A stretch of DNA of 39,555 nt from an uncultured Eubacteriales bacterium (GCA_900316345.1 ONCR01000007.1:1-39555); one strand, 5' to 3'; positions 1 to 7,108 are shown, counted from the stretch's first letter. Notes: generated from the sequence alone by a model not told the origin. Program-made: numbers and translations.

Positions 1-111
1 AATCATAACCACCAGTTGAACTGGTGGTTTGCACAGGCCCTAAAAGGGCCGCCTACTGGCTTGCCGACTGGAAGTCGGCACTGAAGTTTGGCAGTGCATT
101 ACCTTTTCAAG

Positions 112-140
112 CAGCCGCTCACGTGCGGCTGTTTTTCTTT
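112..140 (-). terminator. hairpin with T-run at the IS end
   Basis: GCAGCCGC and GCGGCTG form a stem around a short loop, followed on the plus strand by TTTTTCTTTT. It sits just past the transposase stop codon. Its T-run is on the plus strand, so it may protect the transposase from transcription entering from outside, as described for IS200, rather than end the transposase mRNA. That role is inferred. Confidence 0.45.
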
Positions 141-143
141 TGC

Positions 144-623
144 TTATTTATTCTTGTTACCCGTGAACGGGTCTACATACTCTTTGAGTGATACTTGGTC
201 GCTTGCAAAATCTTCTTCCAATTGATTTTTGATGTATTCCTCTATCACTCGCTTGTTTCGACCGACTGTATCTACATAGTATCCTCTGCACCAAAAATGC
301 CTGTTGCCATATCTATACTTCAAATTTGCGTGTCGGTCGAAAATCATTAAACTGCTTTTCCCCTTGAGATATCCCATGAATTGTGCTACACTTAAGTACG
401 GTGGGATTGACACCAAAAGGTGTATGTGGTCTTTGCACGCTTCTGCTTCTATGATTTCTACCCCTTTTTGTTCACATAGTTTTCTTATGATTTCTCCGAT
501 ATCTTTTTTGATTTGTCCGTATATCTCTTTTCTTCGATACTTCGGTGCAAACACTATATGATACTGACATCTGTAACTTGAATGTGCTGTGTGTTTTATT
601 TCATTATTCCCTTTATTTTTCAT
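144..623 (-). CDS. tnpA: IS200-type Y1 transposase (TnpA)
   Basis: A 159-residue HUH endonuclease that would excise and insert the element as single-stranded DNA. The metal-binding HUH motif is visible as HIHLLV (about residues 66-71), and the nucleophilic tyrosine is probably the one in IEEYIKNQ near residue 130. The length is typical for IS200 TnpA. The ATG at 623 is preceded by a strong AGGAGG ribosome binding site. There is no accompanying TnpB or IscB gene, so this is the transposase-only form. The frame is intact, so the element may still be active. The family call is secure; activity is inferred. Confidence 0.93.
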   Translation of the reverse strand: MKNKGNNEIKHTAHSSYRCQYHIVFAPKYRRKEIYGQIKKDIGEIIRKLCEQKGVEIIEAEACKDHIHLLVSIPPYLSVAQFMGYLKGKSSLMIFDRHANLKYRYGNRHFWCRGYYVDTVGRNKRVIEEYIKNQLEEDFASDQVSLKEYVDPFTGNKNK

Positions 624-802
624 TGCTTTAAACCTCCTGTGTTTTAGGTAACGCGGCTGCCGAACCGTTTCCTATTATACTTGGAGGTTTATTTTTCGCC
701 AATACTCTCGGCTTGCTTCCAGCTCGCCGGTCTTATTTTTACTAAAGCGTTTGTCATTCCCCCAGTAGAACTGGGGGTTTATTCTGTGCTGAAGACCAAT
801 TA

Positions 803-830
803 AAACGGCAAGGCTTACACCTTGCCGTTT
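803..830 (-). terminator. intrinsic terminator of the 898-1914 gene
   Basis: Perfect 11-bp stem (AAACGGCAAGG / CCTTGCCGTTT) with a six-base loop at 814-819. Read on the minus strand it ends in TTTTAATT, which fits termination of the hypothetical gene that ends at 898. It lies just outside the IS. Confidence 0.7.
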
Positions 831-897
831 GTTTATACCTGCTGCACACACAAAAAATTCGGTTTTGAGAAGCTGTCGGGGCTTTTAATGAGGACTG

Positions 898-1914
898 TTA
901 TTCTTTTTCATTTACGTTGTCGGAATCGGCTTCGCTTTTTTCTTCGTTTTCATTCTTGTCTTTAAGCGCCGCCGCGGTAATTAAAACCGCCGCGCCTGCA
1001 ACCGCAAGCAGAAGACCGAGCAGTAAAAATATCCTTGCAGGGCGGCTGAGCTGCGTTTCGGCGGTATTCTCAACGTTAAAGTTTTCGTTAACCGAGCTCT
1101 CCTCCGATGACGCGTCCTCTTTTTTCTTGCTCTTCTTTGCCGAAGAGCTTTCCTCTTCCTTTGCGCCGGCCTTCGCTTTTGCCCTTGTTGTTATGTTGTA
1201 TTGGGGCTTGAATTTTGTTGTGGTTTCCTTTTTTGCTTTGGTCGTTTGCGCCTTTTGGGTTGCTTTGTCTTTTGACGGGCTTTTTTCGGTGCTCTTTTTG
1301 GTTGTCGTTTCCTTAACCGTTGTGGGAAGCTCCATATATATTGACCTTCCGAAGAGCTCGTCGTTTTCGGTTATTCTGTATATATGGCCGTTAACGTAAA
1401 GCGAAACGTCAACGCTGCACGAGGAGTATTCCCTTCCGATATACTGAACCGCGGAATAGTAGCTTCCAAGGCTGTCAAAGCTTTGTGCGGCTTTAAAAAC
1501 CGTTTCGTGCGCAGGATGTTCCTCGTCCGAATAAACGCCGTTTCTGCCTACGGTTACTTCGTAATCCTCCGTAGGCATATGAAAGCTGTATGTAATAAAA
1601 ACGCTTTCGGCGTCCTCGCTCAGGGTGGTTTCGCTGATTTTAAAGCGCGTGTAAATGCAAAGGCTGTCGTCCGTGTAATAGCTGAAATATCCGTTAACGC
1701 TGTTTTCAACGCTTGTTGCTTCAATGTATACGGTTTCAGTCCTGGCGTTATCAATCCACTTTTCCTCTTTAAGGTAATCCGTGTTCAGGGCAAGCAGCTC
1801 AAAAGGGAAAATAAAAAATGCGGAAAGTAAAACAGCACAGCAAATAACAGCTGTGCAGACTTTCCGCAATGCGAATTTAAAACCCGTAAATTTTAATAAA
1901 TCTGCCTTTACCAT
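898..1914 (-). CDS. membrane-anchored hypothetical protein with Lys/Thr/Ser-rich stalk
   Basis: A 338-residue protein of no recognised family. It has a basic N-terminus followed by a hydrophobic segment (signal peptide or anchor, about residues 16-42), an ectodomain of about 140 residues rich in beta-type sequence, a low-complexity linker full of TTK, KETTTK and Lys/Ser/Glu runs, a second membrane helix near residues 292-315 and an acidic tail. This suggests a surface domain held on a stalk by a C-terminal membrane helix. The frame extends upstream to TTG at 1986, but the ATG at 1914 is preferred because the extension would start on TTG. No clear ribosome binding site precedes 1914, so the start is uncertain. 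The KETTTEK-like linker recurs in the M23 peptidase at 36387. Confidence 0.75.
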   Translation of the reverse strand: MVKADLLKFTGFKFALRKVCTAVICCAVLLSAFFIFPFELLALNTDYLKEEKWIDNARTETVYIEATSVENSVNGYFSYYTDDSLCIYTRFKISETTLSEDAESVFITYSFHMPTEDYEVTVGRNGVYSDEEHPAHETVFKAAQSFDSLGSYYSAVQYIGREYSSCSVDVSLYVNGHIYRITENDELFGRSIYMELPTTVKETTTKKSTEKSPSKDKATQKAQTTKAKKETTTKFKPQYNITTRAKAKAGAKEEESSSAKKSKKKEDASSEESSVNENFNVENTAETQLSRPARIFLLLGLLLAVAGAAVLITAAALKDKNENEEKSEADSDNVNEKE

Positions 1915-2030
1915 AAAAATATTATAACAAACTTTGTTAAATAATTCTACAAAAACCGACAAATTTATTAAATAATTTCGCAACAATTAAAAAAAAGAAA
2001 AAATTCACACCCAAAAAATAAAAATAATAC

Positions 2031-2059
2031 TTGATTAATCTTTAAAGATGTGTTATATT
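2031..2059 (+). promoter_or_regulatory. tRNA-Gln promoter
   Basis: TTGATT at 2031-2036 and TATATT at 2054-2059 with a 17-bp spacer, 30 bp before the mature tRNA 5' end. Confidence 0.6.
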
Positions 2060-2088
2060 ATCTCTTGCAAAAGCGCACAAACGAATAC

Positions 2089-2162
2089 AGAGGTATAGTG
2101 TAACGGTAACACTCCGGACTCTGACTCCGTCATTTAAGGTTCGAATCCTTATACCTCTGCCA
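2089..2162 (+). tRNA. tRNA-Gln (anticodon CTG)
   Basis: A full cloverleaf: acceptor AGAGGTA (2089-2095) pairs with TACCTCT (2152-2158), D-arm GTG/CAC, anticodon loop CTCTGAC with CTG at 2121-2123, T-stem TAAGG/CCTTA around TTCGAAT, discriminator G and encoded CCA at 2160-2162. The acceptor pattern and the CTCTGAC loop match Gram-positive glutamine tRNAs. The outermost anticodon-stem pair (C2114 with T2130) is a mismatch, which is unusual. The 3' half from 2118 onward doubles as one end of the 35-bp direct repeat that bounds the island. Confidence 0.93.
2118..2152 (+). repeat. direct repeat in tRNA-Gln, putative attL
   Basis: 35 bp of the tRNA (end of the 5' anticodon stem through the T-stem) recur exactly at 7109-7143 in the same orientation. 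Repeats of a tRNA 3' half at both ends of an accessory segment are the usual footprint of tyrosine-recombinase integration. Confidence 0.85.
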
Positions 2163-2166
2163 CAAT

Positions 2167-2205
2167 AGAACGACCACTTTGATACAAGTGGTCGTTCTTC
2201 TTTAT
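2167..2205 (+). terminator. terminator after tRNA-Gln
   Basis: Perfect 13-bp stem (arms 2167-2179 and 2186-2198) followed by a T-rich tract. It directly follows the tRNA CCA end. Confidence 0.85.
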
Positions 2206-2345
2206 TTTTTGGCTCTATTATTAGGTTTCAGGCGTTTCCGCTTCGTAAACCGACTGTTAAAAAGTGTACTTTTGCGAGCTTTTTCACTCTTTTTTCATCC
2301 AAAATTCGGCTAAAAACGCTGTAAAATAATGGGCGTTTTACAACC

Positions 2346-2414
2346 CATTGGAAAAAACTCATACTAATTGGAAAAAGCTTAAACTAATTGGAAAATAGTA
2401 AACCCTTTGGAAAA
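2346..2414 (+). repeat. four iteron-like direct repeats (TTGGAAAA)
   Basis: ATTGGAAAA occurs at 2347, 2367 and 2387, with a variant TTTGGAAAA at 2406. The spacing is 20, 20 and 19 bp, so the copies lie on one face of the helix. The array is about 195 bp inside the left tRNA repeat and upstream of the DUF3800 promoter. Arm-type recombinase sites, a replication iteron or a regulator site are all possible. Confidence 0.65.
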
Positions 2415-2458
2415 CATGGTTTAATATACTCAAAATGGTCGAATTAAAGTTCTTTTAG

Positions 2459-2487
2459 TTGAAGTGTTTATTTCATTATGATATAAT
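2459..2487 (+). promoter_or_regulatory. promoter of the DUF3800 gene
   Basis: TTGAAG at 2459-2464 and TATAAT at 2482-2487 with a 17-bp spacer, about 37 bp before the chosen ATG. An upstream in-frame TTG at 2459 is part of this -35 box and so is unlikely to be a start codon. Confidence 0.65.
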
Positions 2488-2524
2488 ACATTTACTATTT
2501 TACTCAATGAGGTGTACAATTAAA

Positions 2525-3313
2525 ATGAATACACATCTTGTTTATTTTGACGAGTCCGGTGATGACGGCGTTACTACTAAATCAAGTGAATACTTTGTTC
2601 TTACAAGTGTTTATATGGATGCAGATAACTGGCAAAGCAACTTTAACATCATTAAGTCATTAAGGGAACGCTTAAAAAAACAATATGGTTTCCATGTAAC
2701 TGAAGAGTTACATACCAAACATTTGCTCACAGACAAAGACCCCTATCGTAAATACAAATGGACTGAAGAACAACGAAGAGAAATCATTAAGGCTTTTACT
2801 TTGTGTATATGTGAATTGGATGTTAAAATCATAAATGTTATTATTGATAAGACTAAGTTCAGAGACAGCAATTATAAGGTGCTTGAAAACGCATTAAAAT
2901 ATAACATCCAGAGAATTGAAAATGATTCAAGTGGGCAATGGAATTATTTGATAATCACTGACAAAGGTCGTTTAGCTCCAATGAGAAAAACAGCCAGAGC
3001 AATAAGAGCTTACAATCCTATTCAATCCAAGTATTCTTATAATTTCAAAAATCAACCAATAAATAACCTGATTGAAGATATTCTTGAAAAAGATTCAAAA
3101 GAATCTTACTTTATTCAAGTATGCGATTTCGTATCATATATTACACAGTTATATTATAAAACGGTCTACAAAAAAGAATCTCTTCCAAATCGAGTTGGAA
3201 GAGTAATAGATAAACAATATGTCGGTCGTATAATGGCTACATTAAAAAAAGCTGATGTGTTAAACATCAAAGCAAGTAAAAGCACTTACGGATTGGTAAT
3301 ATATCCAAAATAA
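2525..3313 (+). CDS. DUF3800 family protein
   Basis: A 262-residue protein that opens with the DUF3800 signature (YFDESGDDG at residues 5-13) and carries the C-terminal QVCDFVSYI segment, also typical of the family. DUF3800 proteins have an RNase H-like fold with conserved acidic residues and are frequent in phage-defence and mobile islands; their biochemical role is not settled. The ATG at 2525 has a GAGGTG ribosome binding site at a good distance and lies downstream of a clear promoter. The gene stands alone, 220 bp before the restriction-modification operon. A nuclease role in defence is plausible from the acidic motif and neighbours but is not shown. Confidence 0.85.
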   Translation: MNTHLVYFDESGDDGVTTKSSEYFVLTSVYMDADNWQSNFNIIKSLRERLKKQYGFHVTEELHTKHLLTDKDPYRKYKWTEEQRREIIKAFTLCICELDVKIINVIIDKTKFRDSNYKVLENALKYNIQRIENDSSGQWNYLIITDKGRLAPMRKTARAIRAYNPIQSKYSYNFKNQPINNLIEDILEKDSKESYFIQVCDFVSYITQLYYKTVYKKESLPNRVGRVIDKQYVGRIMATLKKADVLNIKASKSTYGLVIYPK

Positions 3314-3438
3314 AAACACCACCTACGGAGCATTCGCCCTTTCAGTGGTTCAATTATATTATAAAAGAATATTGATAGTTTGTCAAATTTTTTTGACATT
3401 TTATCAATTTTTATTTGAACTGAACAGTTTTTTTATTA

Positions 3439-3461
3439 ACTGTACCAATTATTTGTACAGT
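3439..3461 (+). promoter_or_regulatory. inverted repeat upstream of the methyltransferase
   Basis: ACTGTAC (3439-3445) and GTACAGT (3455-3461) form a perfect palindrome with a 9-bp spacer, about 40 bp before the -10 box. Related half-sites lie just upstream (AACAGTT near 3424), and a second imperfect palindrome with TTGATA and TATCAA arms lies at about 3371-3407. This looks like an operator for a dimeric regulator. No controller protein is encoded next to it. Confidence 0.5.
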
Positions 3462-3493
3462 AAAAATTTTTTCCATACTAATTATATACAAGT

Positions 3494-3504
3494 TATGCTA
3501 TAAT
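3494..3504 (+). promoter_or_regulatory. extended -10 promoter of the R-M operon
   Basis: TATAAT at 3499-3504 preceded by TG with one base between (TGCTATAAT), an extended -10 element. The -35 region is poor. It lies 29 bp before the methyltransferase ATG. Confidence 0.6.
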
Positions 3505-3533
3505 AAATTAATTCTAATTAACGAGGTAATAAG

Positions 3534-4544
3534 ATGAATTTAATCAGTTTGTTTTCTGGTGCTGGCGGTCTTGACCTTGGCTTTGAAAAAGCCGGTTTCA
3601 ATATCGCTATGGCAAATGAATTTGATAAAGGTATATGGGACACATACGAAAAAAACCATACGGCACCGTTAATAAAAGGAGACATAAGAAACATTCAAGA
3701 AACCGACTTTCCTGACGAAGTTGATGGTATCATTGGCGGTCCTCCGTGTCAGAGTTGGAGCGAAGCCGGTTCTTTAAGAGGAATAAACGACTCACGCGGT
3801 CAATTGTTTTTTGATTATATAAGAATATTGAGAGAAAAACAGCCTAAATTTTTCCTTGCAGAAAATGTATCAGGAATGCTTGCAAACAGACACTCTGACG
3901 CTGTGAAAAATATCGTAGCACAGTTTGAAGAATGCGGATATGATGTTTCAATTACCTTGGTAAATGCAGCTGACTATGGTGTTCCGCAAGACAGAAAAAG
4001 AGTGTTTTATATAGGCTTTAGAAAAGATTTACATATCAATTTTGTATTTCCTAAGCCTACAACGCCTAATAAAAAGGACAAGCTCACAATGCGTGATGCT
4101 ATTGGTGATTTAGCAGATTCTGCTGTACCGGCATTAGCGCATAACAAGACAAACGGTAAATTGGACATTCCAAATCACGAATACTTTACAGGTGCATACT
4201 CAACAATTTTTATGAGTAGAAACAGAGTTAGAGCGTGGAACGAACAAGCTTTCACCGTACAAGCAAGCGGAAGGCAGTGTCAGCTTCATCCGCAAGCTCC
4301 GAAAATGCAATTTATTGAAAAGAACAAACGCAGATTTGTTCCGGGATATGAAGACCTTTACAGACGGCTTACCGTTAGAGAATGTGCGAGAATTCAGGGT
4401 TTCCCCGATGATTTTGAATTCATTTATACCGATGTAGATTATGGCTATAAAATGATTGGTAACGCCGTTCCGATTAATTTGTCTTATGTAATAGCTTGTG
4501 CAATCAAAAGCACATTAGAATCGAAGGAAAAATGCAATGAGTAA
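3534..4544 (+). CDS. HaeIII-type DNA (cytosine-5) methyltransferase
   Basis: A 336-residue C5-cytosine methyltransferase. Motif I is [11 protein letters not shown], the catalytic PCQ cysteine is C72 in [11 protein letters not shown] lies in FLAENVSGM, and [11 protein letters not shown] and the C-terminal [17 protein letters not shown] and GNAVP motifs are present. The sequence matches M.HaeIII from memory along its whole length, including the [40 protein letters not shown] target-recognition region, so methylation of the internal cytosine of GGCC is predicted. The ATG at 3534 has a GAGGT ribosome binding site. It overlaps the endonuclease gene by 8 bp, so the two are co-transcribed. It protects host DNA from the partner nuclease. 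Confidence 0.95.
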   Translation: MNLISLFSGAGGLDLGFEKAGFNIAMANEFDKGIWDTYEKNHTAPLIKGDIRNIQETDFPDEVDGIIGGPPCQSWSEAGSLRGINDSRGQLFFDYIRILREKQPKFFLAENVSGMLANRHSDAVKNIVAQFEECGYDVSITLVNAADYGVPQDRKRVFYIGFRKDLHINFVFPKPTTPNKKDKLTMRDAIGDLADSAVPALAHNKTNGKLDIPNHEYFTGAYSTIFMSRNRVRAWNEQAFTVQASGRQCQLHPQAPKMQFIEKNKRRFVPGYEDLYRRLTVRECARIQGFPDDFEFIYTDVDYGYKMIGNAVPINLSYVIACAIKSTLESKEKCNE

Positions 4545-5490
4545 TGCAAGCAATAATCAAGGCAGAGCATATGAGTACATATGTCTGATAACACTTAAAC
4601 GAGAAATCAGTAAATACAGAGCCGCTAAAATAGAAATCAATTCCAGTTACGAAGCGGCTAAAAACGCTTGGTTGTCAATCGATAACGACTTACAGAATAC
4701 TCTGTCACAAAGCGCAAACGCAGCTGTTGAAACGATATTTGATATGGAGCCGTTAATTATCGAAGACGGTGATGACCAGTTGGATTTAAAAATTCAAAAG
4801 GACAGCGAAGGCGAAGCGGGCGATGTAAGAGATATACTCATCATTAGAAGAAATATTGCTTGGGAAATTGGTTTAAGCATCAAGCATAATCATTTTGCCG
4901 TCAAGCATAGTAGACTGTCGCCAACTATTGATTTTGGAGAAAAATGGTTTGGTGTTGCTTGTTCAGAAAAGTATTGGAATAGCGTTAATCCGATATTTGA
5001 ATATTTGAAAGAGCAAAAGAAAAACGGTCTGAAATGGAGTGAATTGGACGACAAAGAAAACGATGTTTATATTCCTCTGTTAAATGCTTTTGTAAGTGAA
5101 ATCAACGATAGTTATAACGCTCATAATGAGATACCGAGAAAAATGGTAGAGTATCTGTTGGGTGAATTTGACTTTTACAAGGTTATCAGCGTTGACAACA
5201 AAAAGGTAACGCAAATTCAAACTTATAATTTGAGGGGCACTTTGAATCAGCCGAGCAAAACAGGAAATGCAAAAATTAGTGTTCCCGTTTCATCGTTACC
5301 AACAAGAATTATCAGTTTAGACTTTAAGCCCGGTAGTACAAACACCGTTGAACTCTATATGGATAACGGTTGGCAATTCAGTTTCCGAATCCATAACGCC
5401 TCTACAAAGGTTGAAACCAGTTTGAAATTTGATGTTCAAATTATAGGAATGCCAGCAACGATTATTTCAATAAATTGCTTGTGGAAATAA
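4537..5490 (+). CDS. HaeIII-family type II restriction endonuclease
   Basis: A 317-residue protein, close to the roughly 318 residues of R.HaeIII. The N-terminal [13 protein letters not shown], the [11 protein letters not shown] segment and the central block [30 protein letters not shown] are recognisable HaeIII family features. It should cut GGCC, and the linked M.HaeIII-like enzyme supports this. The start overlaps the methyltransferase stop by 8 bp, giving translational coupling with the methyltransferase made first, which is the safe order on entry into a new host. The frame is intact with no obvious lesion. Cleavage activity is inferred from homology. Confidence 0.93.
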   Translation: MSNASNNQGRAYEYICLITLKREISKYRAAKIEINSSYEAAKNAWLSIDNDLQNTLSQSANAAVETIFDMEPLIIEDGDDQLDLKIQKDSEGEAGDVRDILIIRRNIAWEIGLSIKHNHFAVKHSRLSPTIDFGEKWFGVACSEKYWNSVNPIFEYLKEQKKNGLKWSELDDKENDVYIPLLNAFVSEINDSYNAHNEIPRKMVEYLLGEFDFYKVISVDNKKVTQIQTYNLRGTLNQPSKTGNAKISVPVSSLPTRIISLDFKPGSTNTVELYMDNGWQFSFRIHNASTKVETSLKFDVQIIGMPATIISINCLWK

Positions 5491-5491
5491 G

Positions 5492-5562
5492 AAATCGTGC
5501 ATTTTTTCAAAAATCGTGCATTCATTATAAAAATCGTGCATTCGTTGAAAAAACCGTGCATC
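5492..5562 (+). repeat. four iteron-like direct repeats (AATCGTGCAT)
   Basis: AAATCGTGCATT occurs at 5492, 5511 and 5531, with a variant AAACCGTGCATC at 5551. The period is 19, 20 and 20 bp. The array begins immediately after the endonuclease stop codon. It has the same copy number and period as the array at 2346-2414 but an unrelated core. The spacers differ, and the unit is too short for a CRISPR repeat. Confidence 0.75.
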
Positions 5563-5596
5563 GAGATTTTTTGTATTAAATATGTGGTGGAAACAC

Positions 5597-5633
5597 AAAA
5601 TGAAACCCGTCCAAAAAGGACGGGTTTCATTTT
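5597..5633 (+). terminator. terminator-like hairpin after the R-M operon
   Basis: Perfect 16-bp stem (arms 5597-5612 and 5618-5633) with an AAAAA loop, ending in CATTTT. It is probably the end of the restriction-modification transcript, so the repeat array would be in its 3' UTR. Confidence 0.7.
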
Positions 5634-5640
5634 GGCATTC

Positions 5641-5743
5641 GGCAGGATTCGAAACGAAACACCGATTTCACAGGGTGAAACCCGCATGAAATCGGGAGAA
5701 ACAGTCCGGTGGACTGTTTCGTTGTTGAGAAGAGAATCCTGTC
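5641..5743. other. structured three-way-junction element
   Basis: Nested inverted repeats fold as a junction: P1 5641-5650 with 5734-5743 (10 bp, one G-U), P2 5662-5670 with 5687-5695 (9 bp) capped by GGG/CCC, and P3 5698-5707 with 5711-5720 (10 bp, GGT loop). There is no ORF in it. It could be a structured RNA or a palindromic dispersed repeat; hairpins like P3 are common in Clostridia genomes, to my recollection. Confidence 0.6.
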
Positions 5744-5772
5744 AATCGGTTTGATATTATGTGTTCAGAAAA

Positions 5773-5805
5773 AGGCAGGCGATTTGAATCGTCTGCCTAA
5801 GCATT
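5773..5805 (+). terminator. GGCAGRCGA-type terminator hairpin
   Basis: Stem arms 5773-5783 and 5788-5798 with one G-U pair, followed by a short T-run. The same stem core occurs at 7000-7027 and 18117-18141. Confidence 0.6.
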
Positions 5806-5815
5806 TTTAAAACAC

Positions 5816-5844
5816 TTGACATATGATTTATAATAGAATAAAAT
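5816..5844 (+). promoter_or_regulatory. promoter of the nucleotidyltransferase pair
   Basis: Perfect TTGACA at 5816-5821 and TAAAAT at 5839-5844 with a 17-bp spacer. Confidence 0.7.
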
Positions 5845-5899
5845 TAAATTGAAGATTGAATAATAGTATTATTTATATTTTAATTTAGTGGAGATGTTT

Positions 5900-6418
5900 A
5901 TGGACAGAGAAGAATTATTCTCAAGGTTATTGGCATTTGACAGGGATGCATTTTTAACTTACGGAAGCAGCAAAATAAAATATGAATGCTATATTGTCGG
6001 CGGTGGCGCAATGCTTATTATGGGCCTTATTCCAAGAGCTACGCACGATATTGACGTATTGCGTTGTACTGCGTATGAACTTATTTCCTTAATGCCTAAA
6101 TATGATATGAATATGAATGTTACCGCGCATATTGGTTGTTTTGCAGATGATTATTCTTCAAGGGCAGAGAAAATTGATTTGGATACAAAACTAATCGACT
6201 TTTACACCCTGTCGTTAGAAGACTTGGTTGTTTCGAAACTCGCTTCCGGCAGAGAGCAGGATTTTGAAGATATACATCAGCCTGCTGTTGTTCAAAAGAT
6301 TGACTGGGATAAACTTGATGAATTGATTGACTTGGCTATTGAAGGAATGGTTGGAGATTATTCTGCAAGAGAACTAAGAGATTTTTATAACGATTACAAA
6401 GAGGAGTTCAAAAAATGA
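5900..6418 (+). CDS. nucleotidyltransferase-fold protein (DUF6036/AbiEii-like)
   Basis: A 172-residue protein. IVGGGAMLIMG followed by RATHDIDVL gives the GG...DxD core of the nucleotidyltransferase superfamily. The SLEDLVVSKLASGREQDFEDI segment is typical of the small DUF6036-like and AbiEii-related groups. These act as toxins or accessory enzymes that transfer nucleotides to RNA or protein in several toxin-antitoxin and abortive-infection systems. ATG 5900 is chosen because GTGGAG at 5888-5893 fits as its ribosome binding site; GTG 5888 and ATG 5894 are also in frame. Its stop overlaps the next start (ATGA), so the two form a unit. Toxin activity is inferred. Confidence 0.8.
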   Translation: MDREELFSRLLAFDRDAFLTYGSSKIKYECYIVGGGAMLIMGLIPRATHDIDVLRCTAYELISLMPKYDMNMNVTAHIGCFADDYSSRAEKIDLDTKLIDFYTLSLEDLVVSKLASGREQDFEDIHQPAVVQKIDWDKLDELIDLAIEGMVGDYSARELRDFYNDYKEEFKK

Positions 6419-6918
6419 AGCCCTTAACGTTCAAAGGTTATTTAAAAGCATATTTGACTGAGCTTTCGCTTTGCGGTTCTTCGTCAGTAAGAAAGCTTGA
6501 AAAAGAGGTTGAGCGCAATCTTAGATTGCTTGAGCCTCTGGTTCTGTATGCTAAAATAACGCTTGATGATGAACAGTTGGCAAAGTTTAAGAACACCAGA
6601 GTTGTTAATGCACTGAGCGAGCTGAAAACAATCAGCAACGTTGAAAATGCTCTTGAACACAACTTACTTTCCGAGAACTATCAAAAGGTTTATAATTCAT
6701 ATAAGGTAAAAACAAACCGAATAAAGAATGAAGAACACACAAAAAGCCTGATGCTCCCAAGAATCAAAGAAATGCAGGCGGCAAAACATATATCAAATTA
6801 CCGCATTTATACTGATTTGCATCTCAATCCGGGTAACGTTAACGATTTCCTGACTAACGGCAATGTTTCAAAGCTTTCTTTGAAAACTGCCGAAATGATT
6901 TTTGATTATGTTTCGTAA
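6415..6918 (+). CDS. partner of the nucleotidyltransferase, C-terminal HTH-like
   Basis: A 167-residue protein with no family I can name. It is mostly helical and charged. The last 45 residues (ISNYRIYTDLHLNPGNVNDFLTNGNVSKLSLKTAEMIFDYV) read like a compact Cro/XRE-type helix-turn-helix: helix, LHLNPGNVNDFL as turn and recognition helix, then a closing helix. It overlaps the upstream gene by 4 bp (ATGA), which implies coupled translation. The best reading is the regulator or antitoxin of the pair. In AbiE the antitoxin gene usually comes first, so the order here is reversed. The frame is intact. Confidence 0.7.
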   Translation: MKPLTFKGYLKAYLTELSLCGSSSVRKLEKEVERNLRLLEPLVLYAKITLDDEQLAKFKNTRVVNALSELKTISNVENALEHNLLSENYQKVYNSYKVKTNRIKNEEHTKSLMLPRIKEMQAAKHISNYRIYTDLHLNPGNVNDFLTNGNVSKLSLKTAEMIFDYVS

Positions 6919-6999
6919 TTCGCAGGAAAGTGACTTTTGAGAGACGCGGCGGATAGTCTATTATGTTGGGAGCGTATATATTAATAAAGGATATTACAA

Positions 7000-7038
7000 A
7001 AGGCAGACGATTCAGCTCGTCTGCCTTCAGAATTTTTT
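7000..7038 (+). terminator. terminator of the nucleotidyltransferase/HTH unit
   Basis: Perfect 11-bp stem AAGGCAGACGA / TCGTCTGCCTT (7000-7010, 7017-7027) followed by a T-run at 7032-7037. A second small stem AAACGGC/GCCGTTT lies between about 7068 and 7090. Confidence 0.75.
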
Positions 7039-7108
7039 GAGAGATTTTTCAGAGACTGTGAATTTGAAAAACGGCTGAACACCGCCGTTTCAAGACAATC
7101 GTCTATTT

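Larger units (their letters stand above)
1..785 (-). mobile_element. IS200/IS605-group insertion sequence
   Basis: A single-transposase element. The transposase (144-623, minus) is flanked by two subterminal hairpins of the same design: a 9-bp stem with TTGAA loop at 7-29 and a 7-bp stem with TAGAA loop at 759-777. Paired imperfect hairpins near each end, no terminal inverted repeats and a Y1 transposase are hallmarks of the IS200 group. Further stems lie between the left hairpin and the gene (37-51, about 63-82, 112-132). The exact ends are not defined because the left boundary is at the window edge. Confidence 0.8.

Noticed and set aside
2459..2524. Longer N-terminus of the DUF3800 protein
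   Set aside because: The TTG at 2459 is the -35 box of the gene's promoter, and the family starts at the YFDESGDDG region.
5492..5562. Possible CRISPR array
   Set aside because: The repeat is about 12 bp with 8-bp gaps, four copies, and no cas genes; this is an iteron-type array.
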